Source of the DNA: RYN-230 sp963837515
GTDB taxonomy: Bacteria > Actinomycetota > Actinomycetes > Streptosporangiales > Streptosporangiaceae
NCBI GenBank assembly: GCA_963837515.1
Contig: CAWINT010000014.1
Coordinates: 372,001-436,000, forward strand
Direction of reading: 5' to 3'
DNA length: 64,000 nt
How positions within the stretch are numbered: the first letter of the stretch is position 1; the number at the start of each line of letters is the position of its first letter. This document shows positions 8,529 through 17,609 of this stretch, piece by piece. Made by a program: the position numbers and the translations under genes. A model generated the notes under the pieces. The model ran no database searches, was not told the origin of the DNA, and saw only the letters and a list, made by a program, of their open reading frames with translations.

Positions 8529-9656
8529 TCACCGGGCCGCCCCGACCTGGCCGTAGGCGGCCACCACCGCTTCGTAGACCCGGACCACGTCCCGGGCCAC
8601 CACTGGCCAGTCGTACATCCGGACCGCCGCCGCGGCCGCCTGGGACAGCTCGGCCCGGCGCGCCGGGTCGTCCAGCAGCCGGGCCGCGGCCCGGGCCAGC
8701 GCGGCGGCGTCGCCGGTCTCGAACAGCTCGCCCGCCGCCCCGCCCCGCAGCACCTGGCGGAACGCGTCCAGGTCGCTGGCCACGATGGGAGCGCCCGCGG
8801 CCATCGCCTCGGCCAGCACGATGCCGAAGCTCTCGCCGCCGGTATTGGGCGCGCAGAACACGTCCACCGAGTGGTAGACCCGGGCCTTGTCCTCCTCGGT
8901 GACCTGGCCGAGCAGGATCACCCGCGGGCGCAGCGGCTCGGGTACCTTGCCGAGGATGTCGGCCACGTCCCCCGGCCCGGCCAGCAGCAGCCGCAGCCCG
9001 GGCCGGTCCGGGCCGAGCTCGGCGAACGCGCGGAGCAGCACGTCCAGGCCCTTACGCGGCTCGTCCATCCGGCCCAGGAAGCCCAGCGCACCCCCCTCGC
9101 CGGGCCAGCCCGGCAGCGGGGCCGCCTTCTCGTACCGGCTGATCGTGACGCCGTTGGGGATGAGCACCGCGTCCCCGCCCATGTGCTCGACCAGCGTGGT
9201 CCGCGCCGCCTCCGACACCGCGATCCGGCCGGTGATCTTCTCCAGGGCGGTCTGCAGCGCGGGATAGGCGGCGTGCATGGCCCGGGACCGGGGCGTGGCG
9301 GTGTGCACGGTCGCGACGATCGGCCCGTCCGCCACCCAGCAGGCCAGCAGGGACAGGCTGGGCGCGGCCGGCTCGTGCACGTGCAGCACGTCGAAGTCGC
9401 CGTCCTTGTACCACCGGCGTACCCGGCTGGCCGACCGGAAGCCGAACGCGAGCCGGGCCACGGACCCGTTGTAGGGCACCGGGACGGCCCGCCCGGCCGG
9501 CACTACGTACGCCGGCAGCGGGGTGTCGTCGTCGGCCGGGGAGATGACCGACACCTCGTGACCGAGCCCGATCAGCGCCTCGGCCAGATCCCTGATGTGC
9601 TGCTGCACCCCGCCGGGCACGGCCCAGGTGTAGGGGCAGACGATGCCGACCCGCAT
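8529..9656 (-). CDS. pimA: PimA, phosphatidyl-myo-inositol mannosyltransferase
   Basis: A 375-residue GT-B fold, GT4-family glycosyltransferase that transfers mannose from GDP-mannose to phosphatidylinositol at the inner face of the membrane. It starts MRVGIVCPYTWAVPGGVQQH, the characteristic PimA start with the acceptor-binding GGV loop, and has LHVHEPAAPS, the GRMDEPRKGLDVLL linker and the donor-site ESFGIVLAEAMAAG motif. The upstream frame stays open, but the ATG at 9654-9656 is set by the family start and by the TGATG junction with the acyltransferase stop. It is the third gene of the pgsA-acyltransferase-pimA set. Confidence 0.96.
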   Translation of the reverse strand: MRVGIVCPYTWAVPGGVQQHIRDLAEALIGLGHEVSVISPADDDTPLPAYVVPAGRAVPVPYNGSVARLAFGFRSASRVRRWYKDGDFDVLHVHEPAAPSLSLLACWVADGPIVATVHTATPRSRAMHAAYPALQTALEKITGRIAVSEAARTTLVEHMGGDAVLIPNGVTISRYEKAAPLPGWPGEGGALGFLGRMDEPRKGLDVLLRAFAELGPDRPGLRLLLAGPGDVADILGKVPEPLRPRVILLGQVTEEDKARVYHSVDVFCAPNTGGESFGIVLAEAMAAGAPIVASDLDAFRQVLRGGAAGELFETGDAAALARAAARLLDDPARRAELSQAAAAAVRMYDWPVVARDVVRVYEAVVAAYGQVGAAR

Positions 9657-10612
9657 CAGCCGCCGCCCGCCTGCGCGGCCCCGGCGGGCGCCGCGGCCGC
9701 GGCCGCCAGCCGCGCCGGGTCCAGGTCTGCCGTGAACACCCGCTGCAGCATGTGCCAGTCCTCGGGGTGGTCCCGGATGCCGTCCTCGTAGGCCCGCGCG
9801 ACCTGCTGAGTCATCGCCGCGACCTGCTCCCGGCGGGTGCCCGCCGCGGGCACCGGCACCTGCTCGTGGATCTGGGCGCCCCAGTCCTCGCCCTCGAACC
9901 ACAAGGTAACCGGCAGCAAGGCGGCGCCGGTCTGCACCGCCAGCGCCGCCGGGCCGCCCATCATCCGGGCCGGCTCGCCGAAGAACTGGACCTCAATGCC
10001 GCGGCCGGTCACGTCGCGGTCGGAGACCAGGCACACCACTCCCCCGGCACGCAGCCGCTGGGCCAGCACCCCGAACGGGTGGTTGCCGCCCGTGGCGGGC
10101 AGCACCTCGAAGCCGAGCCCTTCACGGAACGCCAGGAAGCGCCGGAACAGCGATTCCGGCTGCAGCCGCTCGGCGACCGTGCTGAACCGGCCCGCCCCGT
10201 GGCCGATGAGCCACGCCCCGGCCTGCTCGTAGTTGCCCATGTGCGGCAGCGCCACCACGACGCCGTGGCCGGCCGCCATGGCGGCGTCCAGCCGTTCCGC
10301 CCCGGCCACCCGCATCCCGGCCATGATCCGCTGCTGCGGGATCACCGGCAGCCGGAACACCTCCAGCCAGTACCGGGAGTAGGAGCGCATCCCGGCCCGG
10401 GACAGCGCCCGGAGCTGCTTACCCGTGGCCTGCGGCCCCACCACCCGGCGCAGGTTGCCCTCCAGCACCTGGACCCGGGGGCCCTGACGGCGCCAGGCCA
10501 GATCGCCGGCGGCCAGGAACGCCTGGCGGGCCGCCGGTTCCGGGAGCCGGCAGACGAGCTTCCACCCGGCCGAGTAGGCCGTCGCGGTCAGCCGGTCGCG
10601 CATCGAGGTCAC
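9656..10612 (-). CDS. Phosphatidylinositol mannoside acyltransferase (PatA type)
   Basis: A 318-residue lauroyl/HtrB-like acyltransferase that acylates PIM lipids using acyl-CoA. The catalytic HX4D-type motif is visible as LPHMGNYEQAG (H followed by a later acidic residue), with DRDVTGRGIEVQFFGEPARM, the second conserved block. The GTG at 10610-10612 is chosen since it overlaps the pgsA stop as GTGA; an ATG three codons on is the alternative. It is flanked by pgsA and pimA exactly as in Mycobacterium tuberculosis Rv2610c-Rv2612c, which supports the assignment. Confidence 0.94.
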   Translation of the reverse strand: MTSMRDRLTATAYSAGWKLVCRLPEPAARQAFLAAGDLAWRRQGPRVQVLEGNLRRVVGPQATGKQLRALSRAGMRSYSRYWLEVFRLPVIPQQRIMAGMRVAGAERLDAAMAAGHGVVVALPHMGNYEQAGAWLIGHGAGRFSTVAERLQPESLFRRFLAFREGLGFEVLPATGGNHPFGVLAQRLRAGGVVCLVSDRDVTGRGIEVQFFGEPARMMGGPAALAVQTGAALLPVTLWFEGEDWGAQIHEQVPVPAAGTRREQVAAMTQQVARAYEDGIRDHPEDWHMLQRVFTADLDPARLAAAAAAPAGAAQAGGG

Positions 10613-11235
10613 GGTCCATCCTCCCGCTGCGCCGCGGACCCGGGCCCGACCGCCCGGCGGACCACCAGGACCCGCTGGGCGAAGGTGACCGTGGCCCCGG
10701 CCGCCACCAGCCACAGCCCGATGGGCAGCACGAACGGGACGCCGAGCCCGGTCAGTCCCGCCGCGACCAGGGCCACCAGCAGCCGTTCCGAGCGTTCGGC
10801 GATGCCGACGTCGGCGCGCACGCCCAGCCCTTCGGCGCGGGCTCGGGCGTAGGACACCATGTTCCCGGCCACCAGGCAGTACAGGGCCACGCAGGCCAGC
10901 ACCGGCTGGTGGTCCCGGGCCGCCCAGATGGCCAGGCCGGAGAACACCGCCGCGTCCCCGACCCGGTCCAGCGTGGAGTCCAGGAACGCGCCCCACGGCC
11001 CGGACGACCCCTTCACCCGGGCCAGCAGCCCATCCAGCATGTCGAACATGGCGAAGCCCCAGCAGACCAGGGTGCCGGCGAACAGGTGGCCGGTCGGGAA
11101 CAGCCACAGCGCACCGGCCGCGACGCCCACCGTGCCGGTCACCGTGACCATGTTGGGGGTCACCGGGGTGCGCGCGAGCCACTGGCCCACGGGGGTCAGC
11201 AGCCGGGCGAAGAAGGGGCGGAGCGCGTTCAGCAT
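10609..11235 (-). CDS. pgsA: PgsA, phosphatidylinositol phosphate synthase
   Basis: A 208-residue multi-pass CDP-alcohol phosphotransferase. The family signature DG-x2-AR-x8-G-x3-D-x3-D is read as DGLLARVKGSSGPWGAFLD followed by STLD. In actinobacteria with this neighbourhood it joins CDP-diacylglycerol to inositol 3-phosphate, the first step toward PIMs. There are about five or six hydrophobic segments. It overlaps the acyltransferase gene by GTGA. The HIT gene that normally precedes it is displaced by the EF-G-like gene. Confidence 0.94.
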   Translation of the reverse strand: MLNALRPFFARLLTPVGQWLARTPVTPNMVTVTGTVGVAAGALWLFPTGHLFAGTLVCWGFAMFDMLDGLLARVKGSSGPWGAFLDSTLDRVGDAAVFSGLAIWAARDHQPVLACVALYCLVAGNMVSYARARAEGLGVRADVGIAERSERLLVALVAAGLTGLGVPFVLPIGLWLVAAGATVTFAQRVLVVRRAVGPGSAAQREDGP

Positions 11236-11370
11236 GGCCGTCCGATCCTACTGGTGACGGGGATGAGACGGACGATTCCAGCTGGGGTCTTGTGATCGGG
11301 TGGCCGGGAGGTAAAGGCTGGCCGTGAGGCAGCCGAACGGACCAAGGACGGACCACAGGAGGCGAGGCTC

Positions 11371-13518
11371 ATGAGCGACAAGAAAGGACCCGCCGCCAGC
11401 AGCGGCACAGCAGAGGCCGGCCAGCCCGGCAGCGTGCGCAATGTCGCGCTGGTCGGCCACTCAGGGGCAGGAAAGACGACGCTGGTCGAGGCGCTGCTCG
11501 TCGGCACCGGTGCGATACCCCGGCCGGGCCGGGTGGAGGACGGGACCACGGTCAGCGACTTCGATGAAGTCGAGGTACGTCAGCAGCGCTCAGTGAACCT
11601 CACCCTGGCCCCGGTCATGCACGCCGGCATCAAGGTCAACCTGCTCGACACCCCAGGGTACGCCGATTTCACCGGCGACCTGCGGGCGGGGCTGCGCGCC
11701 GCCGACGCCGCGCTGTTCACCGTGCCGGCCACCGACGGGGTGGACGGCCTGACCCGGATGCTGTGGGAGGAGTGCGCGGCGGTGGGCATGCCGCGCGCCG
11801 TGGTGATCACCAAGCTGGACCACCAGCGGGCCGACTTCGACGAGGCACTGCGCGCCTGCCAGGACGCGTTCGGCGAGTCGGTCGCGCCGCTGTACGTGCC
11901 GGCGACCGACGGCTCCGGCGCGGTCCGCGGGCTGATCGGGCTGCTGTCCGGCAAGTTCTTCGACTACTCGGGGGGCGAGCGGGCCGAGCGCGACCCCGAC
12001 CCCGCCTGGCGGGAACGGGCGGCGGAGATGCGCGGCGCGCTGATCGAGGGGATCATCCAGGAAAGCGAGGATGAGACCCTCATGGATCGGTACCTGTCCG
12101 GCGAGGACATCGATCCCAAGGTGCTCATCGAGGACCTGGAGAAGGCGGTGGCCCGGGGCAGCTTCTACCCGGTGCTGACGGTGTCCAGCCTGCAGGCCGT
12201 GGGCCTGACCGAGCTGCTGGAAGTGATGACCCAGGCCTTCCCCTCGCCCGCCGAGCACCCGCTGCCCGGGGTGACGACGGTGGACGGCAAGCCGGTGCCC
12301 GGCCTGTCCTCGGACCCGGAGGGACCGCTGCTGGCCGAGGTGGTGAAGACCACCTCCGACCCCTACGTGGGCCGGATCAGCCTGGTCCGGATGTTCTCCG
12401 GGACGCTGCGGCCGGACACCACGGTGCACGTCTCCGGGCACGGGATGGCCGAGCGCGGCCACGCCGACCACGACACCGACGAGCGGATCGGCGCGCTCAC
12501 CTCGCCGCTGGGCAAGCAGCAGCGGCAGGTGTCGCTGTGCGTCGCGGGTGACATCTGCGCGGTGGCCAAGCTGTCCACCGCGGAGACCGGGGACACGCTG
12601 TCGGACAAGGAGCGGCCGCTGCTGATGGAGCCGTGGTCGATGCCCGAGCCGCTGCTCCCGGTGGCCATCTCGGCCAAGTCCAAGGCCGACGAGGACAAGA
12701 TGTCCCAGTCCATCGGCCGCCTGGTGGCCGAGGACCCGACGTTGCGCATGGAGAACAACTCCGAGACCCGGCAGCTGGTGCTGTGGTGCATGGGCGAGGC
12801 CCACGCCGACCTGCTGCTGGACCGGCTGTCCACCCGGTACGGGGTCGGGGTGGAGACCAAGGACCTGCGGGTGCCGCTGCGCGAGACCGTGGCGGGCAAG
12901 GCCCGGGGCCTGGGCCGCAACGTCAAGCAGACCGGCGGGCACGGCGAGTACGGCGTGTGCCACATCGAGGTGGAGCCGCTGACGTCCGGAACCGGTTTCG
13001 AGTTCGTGGACAAGGTGGTCGGCGGGGTGGTGCCGCGCCAGTTCATCCCCTCGGTGGAGAAGGGGGTGCGCGCCCAGCTGGAGCAGGGCGTCATCGCCGG
13101 GTACCCGATGGTGGATGTGCGGGTCACCCTGTTCGACGGCAAGGCGCACTCGGTGGACTCCTCCGACATGGCCTTCCAGAAGGCGGGCAAGCTGGCCCTC
13201 AGGGACGCCGTGGACAAGGCCAAGGGCCTGCTGCTGGAGCCGGTGGACGAGCTGTCCGTGCTGGTCGCCGACGACTACGTCGGGGCGGTCATGTCCGACC
13301 TGTCCTCCCGGCGCGGCCGGGTGCTCGGCACCGAGCCGGTGGCCGGCGGCCGCACCCTGGTCAAGGCGGAGATCCCGCAGCTGGAGATCACCCGGTACGC
13401 GATCGACCTGCGGTCCATGTCGCACGGCACGGGCTCGTTCAACCGCCGCTACCTGCGCCACGAGCCGCTCCCGTCCCACCTGGCCGACAAGATCGCCAAG
13501 GACTCCGCGGCCGATTAG
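11371..13518 (+). CDS. EF-G-like translation GTPase (EF-G2 type)
   Basis: A 715-residue protein with the five-domain EF-G layout. G1 is GHSGAGKTT (residues 29-37), G3 DTPGYADF (93-100) and G4 TKLD (147-150) in place of the usual NKxD. The switch I region reads RQQRSVNLTLAP instead of the ERGITI of true EF-G. These features mark the second, EF-G-like paralog common in actinobacteria, whose exact role is not settled. AGGAGG sits 8 bases before the ATG. It is the only plus-strand gene within the thrS-pgsA-pimA block, divergent from pgsA and convergent with the HIT gene. Confidence 0.93.
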   Translation: MSDKKGPAASSGTAEAGQPGSVRNVALVGHSGAGKTTLVEALLVGTGAIPRPGRVEDGTTVSDFDEVEVRQQRSVNLTLAPVMHAGIKVNLLDTPGYADFTGDLRAGLRAADAALFTVPATDGVDGLTRMLWEECAAVGMPRAVVITKLDHQRADFDEALRACQDAFGESVAPLYVPATDGSGAVRGLIGLLSGKFFDYSGGERAERDPDPAWRERAAEMRGALIEGIIQESEDETLMDRYLSGEDIDPKVLIEDLEKAVARGSFYPVLTVSSLQAVGLTELLEVMTQAFPSPAEHPLPGVTTVDGKPVPGLSSDPEGPLLAEVVKTTSDPYVGRISLVRMFSGTLRPDTTVHVSGHGMAERGHADHDTDERIGALTSPLGKQQRQVSLCVAGDICAVAKLSTAETGDTLSDKERPLLMEPWSMPEPLLPVAISAKSKADEDKMSQSIGRLVAEDPTLRMENNSETRQLVLWCMGEAHADLLLDRLSTRYGVGVETKDLRVPLRETVAGKARGLGRNVKQTGGHGEYGVCHIEVEPLTSGTGFEFVDKVVGGVVPRQFIPSVEKGVRAQLEQGVIAGYPMVDVRVTLFDGKAHSVDSSDMAFQKAGKLALRDAVDKAKGLLLEPVDELSVLVADDYVGAVMSDLSSRRGRVLGTEPVAGGRTLVKAEIPQLEITRYAIDLRSMSHGTGSFNRRYLRHEPLPSHLADKIAKDSAAD

Positions 13519-13537
13519 CCGTCCCGGTCATCGTGAG

Positions 13538-13574
13538 CAGATGATTGGTGGCGCCCGGACCCGCCAATCATCTG
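13538..13574. terminator. Bidirectional terminator between the EF-G-like and HIT genes
   Basis: A 14-bp stem (13538-13551 with 13561-13574, one G-T mismatch that pairs as G-U in RNA) around a 9-nt loop lies between two convergent stop codons (13518 and 13576). The position and symmetry fit a shared terminator. Confidence 0.75.
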
Positions 13575-13575
13575 A

Positions 13576-14160
13576 TCACGCCGCCGTACCGGCGGGCCAG
13601 GCGTCCGCGATCAGCTGGCGGGTGTCGCGGAGCAACTGAGGGAGCACCCGGGTGCGCCCGACCACGGGCATGAAGTTGGTGTCCCCGCCCCACCGGGGCA
13701 CCACGTGCTGGTGCAGGTGCGCGGCGATGCCCGCGCCGGCCACCGAGCCCATGTTCATCCCGATGTTGAAGCCCTGCGCGCCGGACGCGGCCCGCAGGGC
13801 GGCCATCGCCCGCTTGGTGAACTCGGCCAGCTCCGCGGTCTCATCGGCGGCCAGTTCGGTGTAGTCGGCCACGTGCCGGTACGGGACCACCATGAGGTGG
13901 CCCGCGTTGTACGGGTACAGGTTGAGCACCGCGTAGACCAGCGCGCCCCGGGCCGCGATCAGCCCGTCCGCGTCGGCCAGCGCGGGGATCCGGCAGAACG
14001 GGCAGCCGTCGCCCTGCTCAGGGCTGGCCGGCTTGCCTTGCCCCTTGATATAGGCCATCCGGTGCGGCATCCACAGCCGGGCGAACCCGTCCGGGATGCC
14101 GGCGCCGTCCTGGCCGCCGTCCCGCACCCCGGACAGGTCGTCGTCGGTCCGCTCGGTCAT
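13576..14160 (-). CDS. HIT-family Ap4A phosphorylase/hydrolase-like protein
   Basis: A 194-residue histidine-triad protein. The triad is HLHQHVV (H148, H150, H152), and C53/C56 in GCPFC suggest a zinc site. It matches the actinobacterial branch related to M. tuberculosis Rv2613c, a diadenosine tetraphosphate phosphorylase, and keeps that gene's place beside thrS. The frame stays open far upstream through thrS, but the ATG at 14158-14160 is the family start and lies 11 bp after the thrS stop. The likely job is removal of Ap4A, a by-product of aminoacyl-tRNA synthetases, which suits the neighbour. Confidence 0.93.
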   Translation of the reverse strand: MTERTDDDLSGVRDGGQDGAGIPDGFARLWMPHRMAYIKGQGKPASPEQGDGCPFCRIPALADADGLIAARGALVYAVLNLYPYNAGHLMVVPYRHVADYTELAADETAELAEFTKRAMAALRAASGAQGFNIGMNMGSVAGAGIAAHLHQHVVPRWGGDTNFMPVVGRTRVLPQLLRDTRQLIADAWPAGTAA

Positions 14161-14171
14161 CGGGCGCGTGC

Positions 14172-16175
14172 TCAGACCTGGATCCGCTGCTCGACGGCGG
14201 ACACTATCTCGCCGATGGCGTCCTCGACCGGGATGCCATTGCGCTGCGTGCCGTCGCGGAACCGGAACGACACCGCGCCCTTGGCTGCGTCCTCCTCGCC
14301 GGCGATCAGCATGTACGGCACCTTCTGCCGCTGCGCGTTGCGGATCTTCTTCTGCATCCGGTCGTCGCCGCTGTCCACGTCGGCCCGGATGCCGCGCTCG
14401 CGCAGCCGGGCGGCGATGTCCTCCAGGTAGGGCACGTGCGCGTCGGTGACCGGGATGCCGACCGCCTGCACCGGGGCCAGCCACGGCGGGAACGCCCCCG
14501 CGTAGTGCTCGACCAGGATGCCGAAGAACCGCTCGATCGAGCCGAACAGTGCCCGGTGGATCATGATCGGCTGCTGCCGGCTGCCGTCCGCGGCCTGGTA
14601 CTCCAGGCCGAACCGCCGCGGCTCGTTGTAGTCGAGCTGGATGGTGGACAGCTGCCAGGTGCGGCCGATCGCGTCCCGGGCCTGGACCGAGATCTTCGGG
14701 CCGTAGAACGCCGCGCCGCCCGGGTCGTCCACCAGTTCCAGCCCGGACTCCTCGGCCGCCTCGCGCAACTGCGCCGTGGCCAGCTCCCAGTCCGCATCGC
14801 TGCCGACGAACTTCTCCTTCTCCGCGCCGCGGGTGGACAGCTCGAGGTAGAAGTCCTCCAGCCCGTAGTCGCGGAGCAGGTCCAGCACGAACGACAGCAG
14901 CCGCTTGAGCTCGGGGCCGGCCTGCTCGCGGGCACAGAAGATGTGCGAGTCGTCCATGGTGAGCCCGCGGACCCGGGTCAGGCCGTGCACCACCCCGGAC
15001 TTCTCGTACCGGTACACGGTGCCGAACTCGAACAGCCGCAGCGGCAGCTCCCGGTAGGAGCGACCCCGGGACCGGTAGACCAGGATGTGGAACGGGCAGT
15101 TCATCGGCTTGAGGTAGTACGCCGCGCCTTCGAGCTCCATCGGCGGGAACATGCCGTCGGCGAACCAGCCCAGGTGCCCCGAGGTCTCGAACAGCTCCGC
15201 CTTGGTGATGTGCGGGGTGTTCACGAACTGGTAGCCCGCCTGCTCGTGACGGCGCCGCGAGTAGTCCTCCATCACCCGGCGGACGGTCCCGCCCTTGGGG
15301 TGGAAGATGGGCAGCCCGCTGCCGATCTCGGCGGGGAAGGAGAACAGGTCCAGCTCGGTGCCGAGCTTGCGGTGATCCCGCTTCTCCGCCTCGGCCAGCA
15401 TGGTCAGGTAGGCGTCCTGCGCCTCGCGGGACTCCCACGCGGTGCCGTAGATCCGCTGCAGCTGCGGGTTCTTCTCGCTGCCCCGCCAGTACGCCCCGCC
15501 GGTGCGCATCAGCTTGAACGCCGGGATCTGCCGGGTGGTCGGCACGTGCGGCCCGCGGCACAGGTCCTTCCAGATCAGCTGGTCACCGGCTGGATCGCGG
15601 TTGTCGTACATGGTCAGCTGGCTGTTGCCGACCTCGACGGCCTCCTCCGCGTCGGCCCCGCCGCCCTTGAGCCCGATCAGCTCCAGCTTGTACGGCTCCC
15701 CCGCCAGTTCCGCGCGGGCCTCGTCGTCGCTGACCGGGCGGCGGTGAAACCGCTGGCCCTGCCGGACGATCTGGCGCATCTTCGCCTCGATCGCCTTGAG
15801 ATCTTCAGGACCGAACGGCTCCGGCACGTCGAAGTCGTAGTAGAAACCGTTCTCGACCGGGGGCCCGATGCCGAGCTTCGCCTCGGGGAACAGGTCCTGC
15901 ACGGCCTGCGCCATGACGTGCGCGGTGGAATGCCGCATGATCGCCCGGCCGTCCTCGCTGGCCAGCTCGACCGGCTCGACGGTGTCCCCCGCGGCGAGCG
16001 GGCTGGCCAGATCGCGCAGCTCGCCGTTGACCCGCGCCGCGATCACCCGGGACCCGGGGGGGCCCGCGGCGGCGGACGGGCCGTTGGGTATGCCGAGGGC
16101 CTCGCCCGCCGTGCTGCCCGCTGCCACCGCATGCTCGCGTCCGGCGAGGGTAATGTGCAGTTGCTGCGCAGGCAC
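14172..16175 (-). CDS. thrS: Threonyl-tRNA synthetase
   Basis: A 667-residue class II synthetase. Order: TGS domain (residues about 1-65), the editing (SAD) domain with HSTAHVMAQAVQDLFP and the GPHVPTTRQIPAFKL block, then the catalytic core with motif 2 and motif 3 (HRALFGSIERFFGILVEHYAG) and a C-terminal anticodon-binding domain starting near LAPVQAVGIPV. It charges tRNA-Thr and clears mis-charged Ser-tRNA. The length is normal for the family (640-690). No T-box-like leader is obvious in the 85 bp upstream. Confidence 0.98.
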   Translation of the reverse strand: MPAQQLHITLAGREHAVAAGSTAGEALGIPNGPSAAAGPPGSRVIAARVNGELRDLASPLAAGDTVEPVELASEDGRAIMRHSTAHVMAQAVQDLFPEAKLGIGPPVENGFYYDFDVPEPFGPEDLKAIEAKMRQIVRQGQRFHRRPVSDDEARAELAGEPYKLELIGLKGGGADAEEAVEVGNSQLTMYDNRDPAGDQLIWKDLCRGPHVPTTRQIPAFKLMRTGGAYWRGSEKNPQLQRIYGTAWESREAQDAYLTMLAEAEKRDHRKLGTELDLFSFPAEIGSGLPIFHPKGGTVRRVMEDYSRRRHEQAGYQFVNTPHITKAELFETSGHLGWFADGMFPPMELEGAAYYLKPMNCPFHILVYRSRGRSYRELPLRLFEFGTVYRYEKSGVVHGLTRVRGLTMDDSHIFCAREQAGPELKRLLSFVLDLLRDYGLEDFYLELSTRGAEKEKFVGSDADWELATAQLREAAEESGLELVDDPGGAAFYGPKISVQARDAIGRTWQLSTIQLDYNEPRRFGLEYQAADGSRQQPIMIHRALFGSIERFFGILVEHYAGAFPPWLAPVQAVGIPVTDAHVPYLEDIAARLRERGIRADVDSGDDRMQKKIRNAQRQKVPYMLIAGEEDAAKGAVSFRFRDGTQRNGIPVEDAIGEIVSAVEQRIQV

Positions 16176-16259
16176 GGCTGGCTCCCTGGTGAAATCGCCG
16201 GCCGGGACGTCGCGCCCGGCCTCCCGACCGATGCTATCGAGCCCCGGGACTAGCAGGGC

Positions 16260-17507
16260 CTAACCCGTGACGGTGACCAGGGTGCCGTAGCTCAGGTAGG
16301 GCCACACCTTCTTGGCCGGCCCCCAGGGCAGCTCCACGCACCCCAGGCTCTGTGGCCAGCCGTAGGAGGCCCGCGGGAAGTAGTGCACCGCGTCGCCGCC
16401 GTTGAAGTAGGCCACGTAGTACACCGGGTCGGCGTACTTGCTCCCGTCCGGGTTCCTGCCCTTCATGACCTGGTAGTAGTAGCGCAGGTACACCGGGTAG
16501 GTGCCGTCCGCGGTGGGCGCGGCCGGGATGCCGGTGTTGGCCAGCGTATGCAGGATGATCTTGCCGTTGTGCCAGACGGTGAGTGTCTCCGGCTGCGCCT
16601 TGCTGGCCCACGCGTAGGTGTACCCGTGCGTGTTGCGCTGGTTTTTCGCCGCCGCCCGGAGCAGGGCCATCCAGGCGGCGCTGGTCAGGTGCCCGGTCAT
16701 CGCCAGGCCGTGCTGCGCCTGGAAGGCGCGCACCGCGCCCTCGATGATCAGGCTGTCCGGGCCGCCCCAGAACCGGGTGAGGATGCCCGGGTAGCCCCTG
16801 GACCACACGAACCGGCCGGCCGGCGGCGTGTACACGCTGGCCAGCTCGCCCGGGACGGTGCCGGGCCGCGCCGTCGCGGGATGCGCGGCCTGGAACGAGC
16901 GGGGCAGGTAGCCGAGCTGCGCCAGCAACTGCTGCAGCCGCAGCGCCGACCAGCCGGCCGTCACCACGGTGCGGGTGACGGTCCGGGCCAGGTGGCTGCC
17001 GGACGGCGTGCGCAGCCCGGACTTGCCGCCGGGGAGGTGTACCTGCAGCTGGCTGCCCGGCTGCAGCGGCCAGCCGGGCGTGAAGGTGAGCGTGGCCCCG
17101 CTCCGCTTCCACCGGCCGGCCACGGCGGGCCGGAGCGTGGGCAGCGGCGAGGACGGGGCCAGCGGGCCGGACAGCACCACGGTGACCGGCTTGGCCCCGT
17201 TCGTGTTGCGGATGGCGCCGCCCTGGGTCACCGAGAGCACCCGCAGCCGGCCGGAGGGGGCCGCGCTCGGGGAGGCCGTGCCGCTGGCGGTGGCGGAGAC
17301 GAGGGCGGTCCCGCCGCCCGGGTGCGCCCCGCCCAGCGTGGCCGCGGCGGCGCCCGCCACGGCCAGCGTGCCGGCGATCCCGGTCGCCAGGAAAGCGATC
17401 CGCCGGCGGGGCGGCCCGGTGCGCCCGCCCGGGGCGCCTCCGCCGTCCCGGGCCGCCCCGCCCGCCAGCAGGGTCATCGGCCCCCGAATCCACCCTGGAA
17501 TCTGCAC
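16260..17507 (-). CDS. Exported L,D-transpeptidase with peptidoglycan-binding domain
   Basis: A 415-residue protein. A basic N-terminus and hydrophobic segment (about residues 36-60) form a signal anchor. A peptidoglycan-binding-like region (EGAVRAFQAQHGLAMTGHL, near 250) precedes a YkuD catalytic domain (about 305-415). The catalytic part is H375 and C390 in SLGCVELP; the usual SHGC histidine is replaced by Leu, as in many actinobacterial members. Such enzymes form 3-3 cross-links in the cell wall. It is transcribed toward secD like its neighbours, 84 bp beyond the thrS start. Confidence 0.88.
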   Translation of the reverse strand: MQIPGWIRGPMTLLAGGAARDGGGAPGGRTGPPRRRIAFLATGIAGTLAVAGAAAATLGGAHPGGGTALVSATASGTASPSAAPSGRLRVLSVTQGGAIRNTNGAKPVTVVLSGPLAPSSPLPTLRPAVAGRWKRSGATLTFTPGWPLQPGSQLQVHLPGGKSGLRTPSGSHLARTVTRTVVTAGWSALRLQQLLAQLGYLPRSFQAAHPATARPGTVPGELASVYTPPAGRFVWSRGYPGILTRFWGGPDSLIIEGAVRAFQAQHGLAMTGHLTSAAWMALLRAAAKNQRNTHGYTYAWASKAQPETLTVWHNGKIILHTLANTGIPAAPTADGTYPVYLRYYYQVMKGRNPDGSKYADPVYYVAYFNGGDAVHYFPRASYGWPQSLGCVELPWGPAKKVWPYLSYGTLVTVTG

Positions 17508-17609
17508 AGTCCGCTCCCTTTCGCGCGCGTCCGCTCATGCCCGCCCGCACCAGCGGCGGCCCCGCCGCCGGTGTCCTGCCATAGTCCTAGCCGCCCCGGG
17601 TCCCGCGGC

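Noticed and set aside
11590..13479. A 629-codon minus-strand frame
   Set aside because: It mirrors the EF-G-like gene, and its product is His/Arg/Gly-rich without domain signs.
16176..16259. A T-box or other riboswitch before thrS
   Set aside because: The gap is only about 85 bp with no T-box sequence or stable leader hairpin visible.
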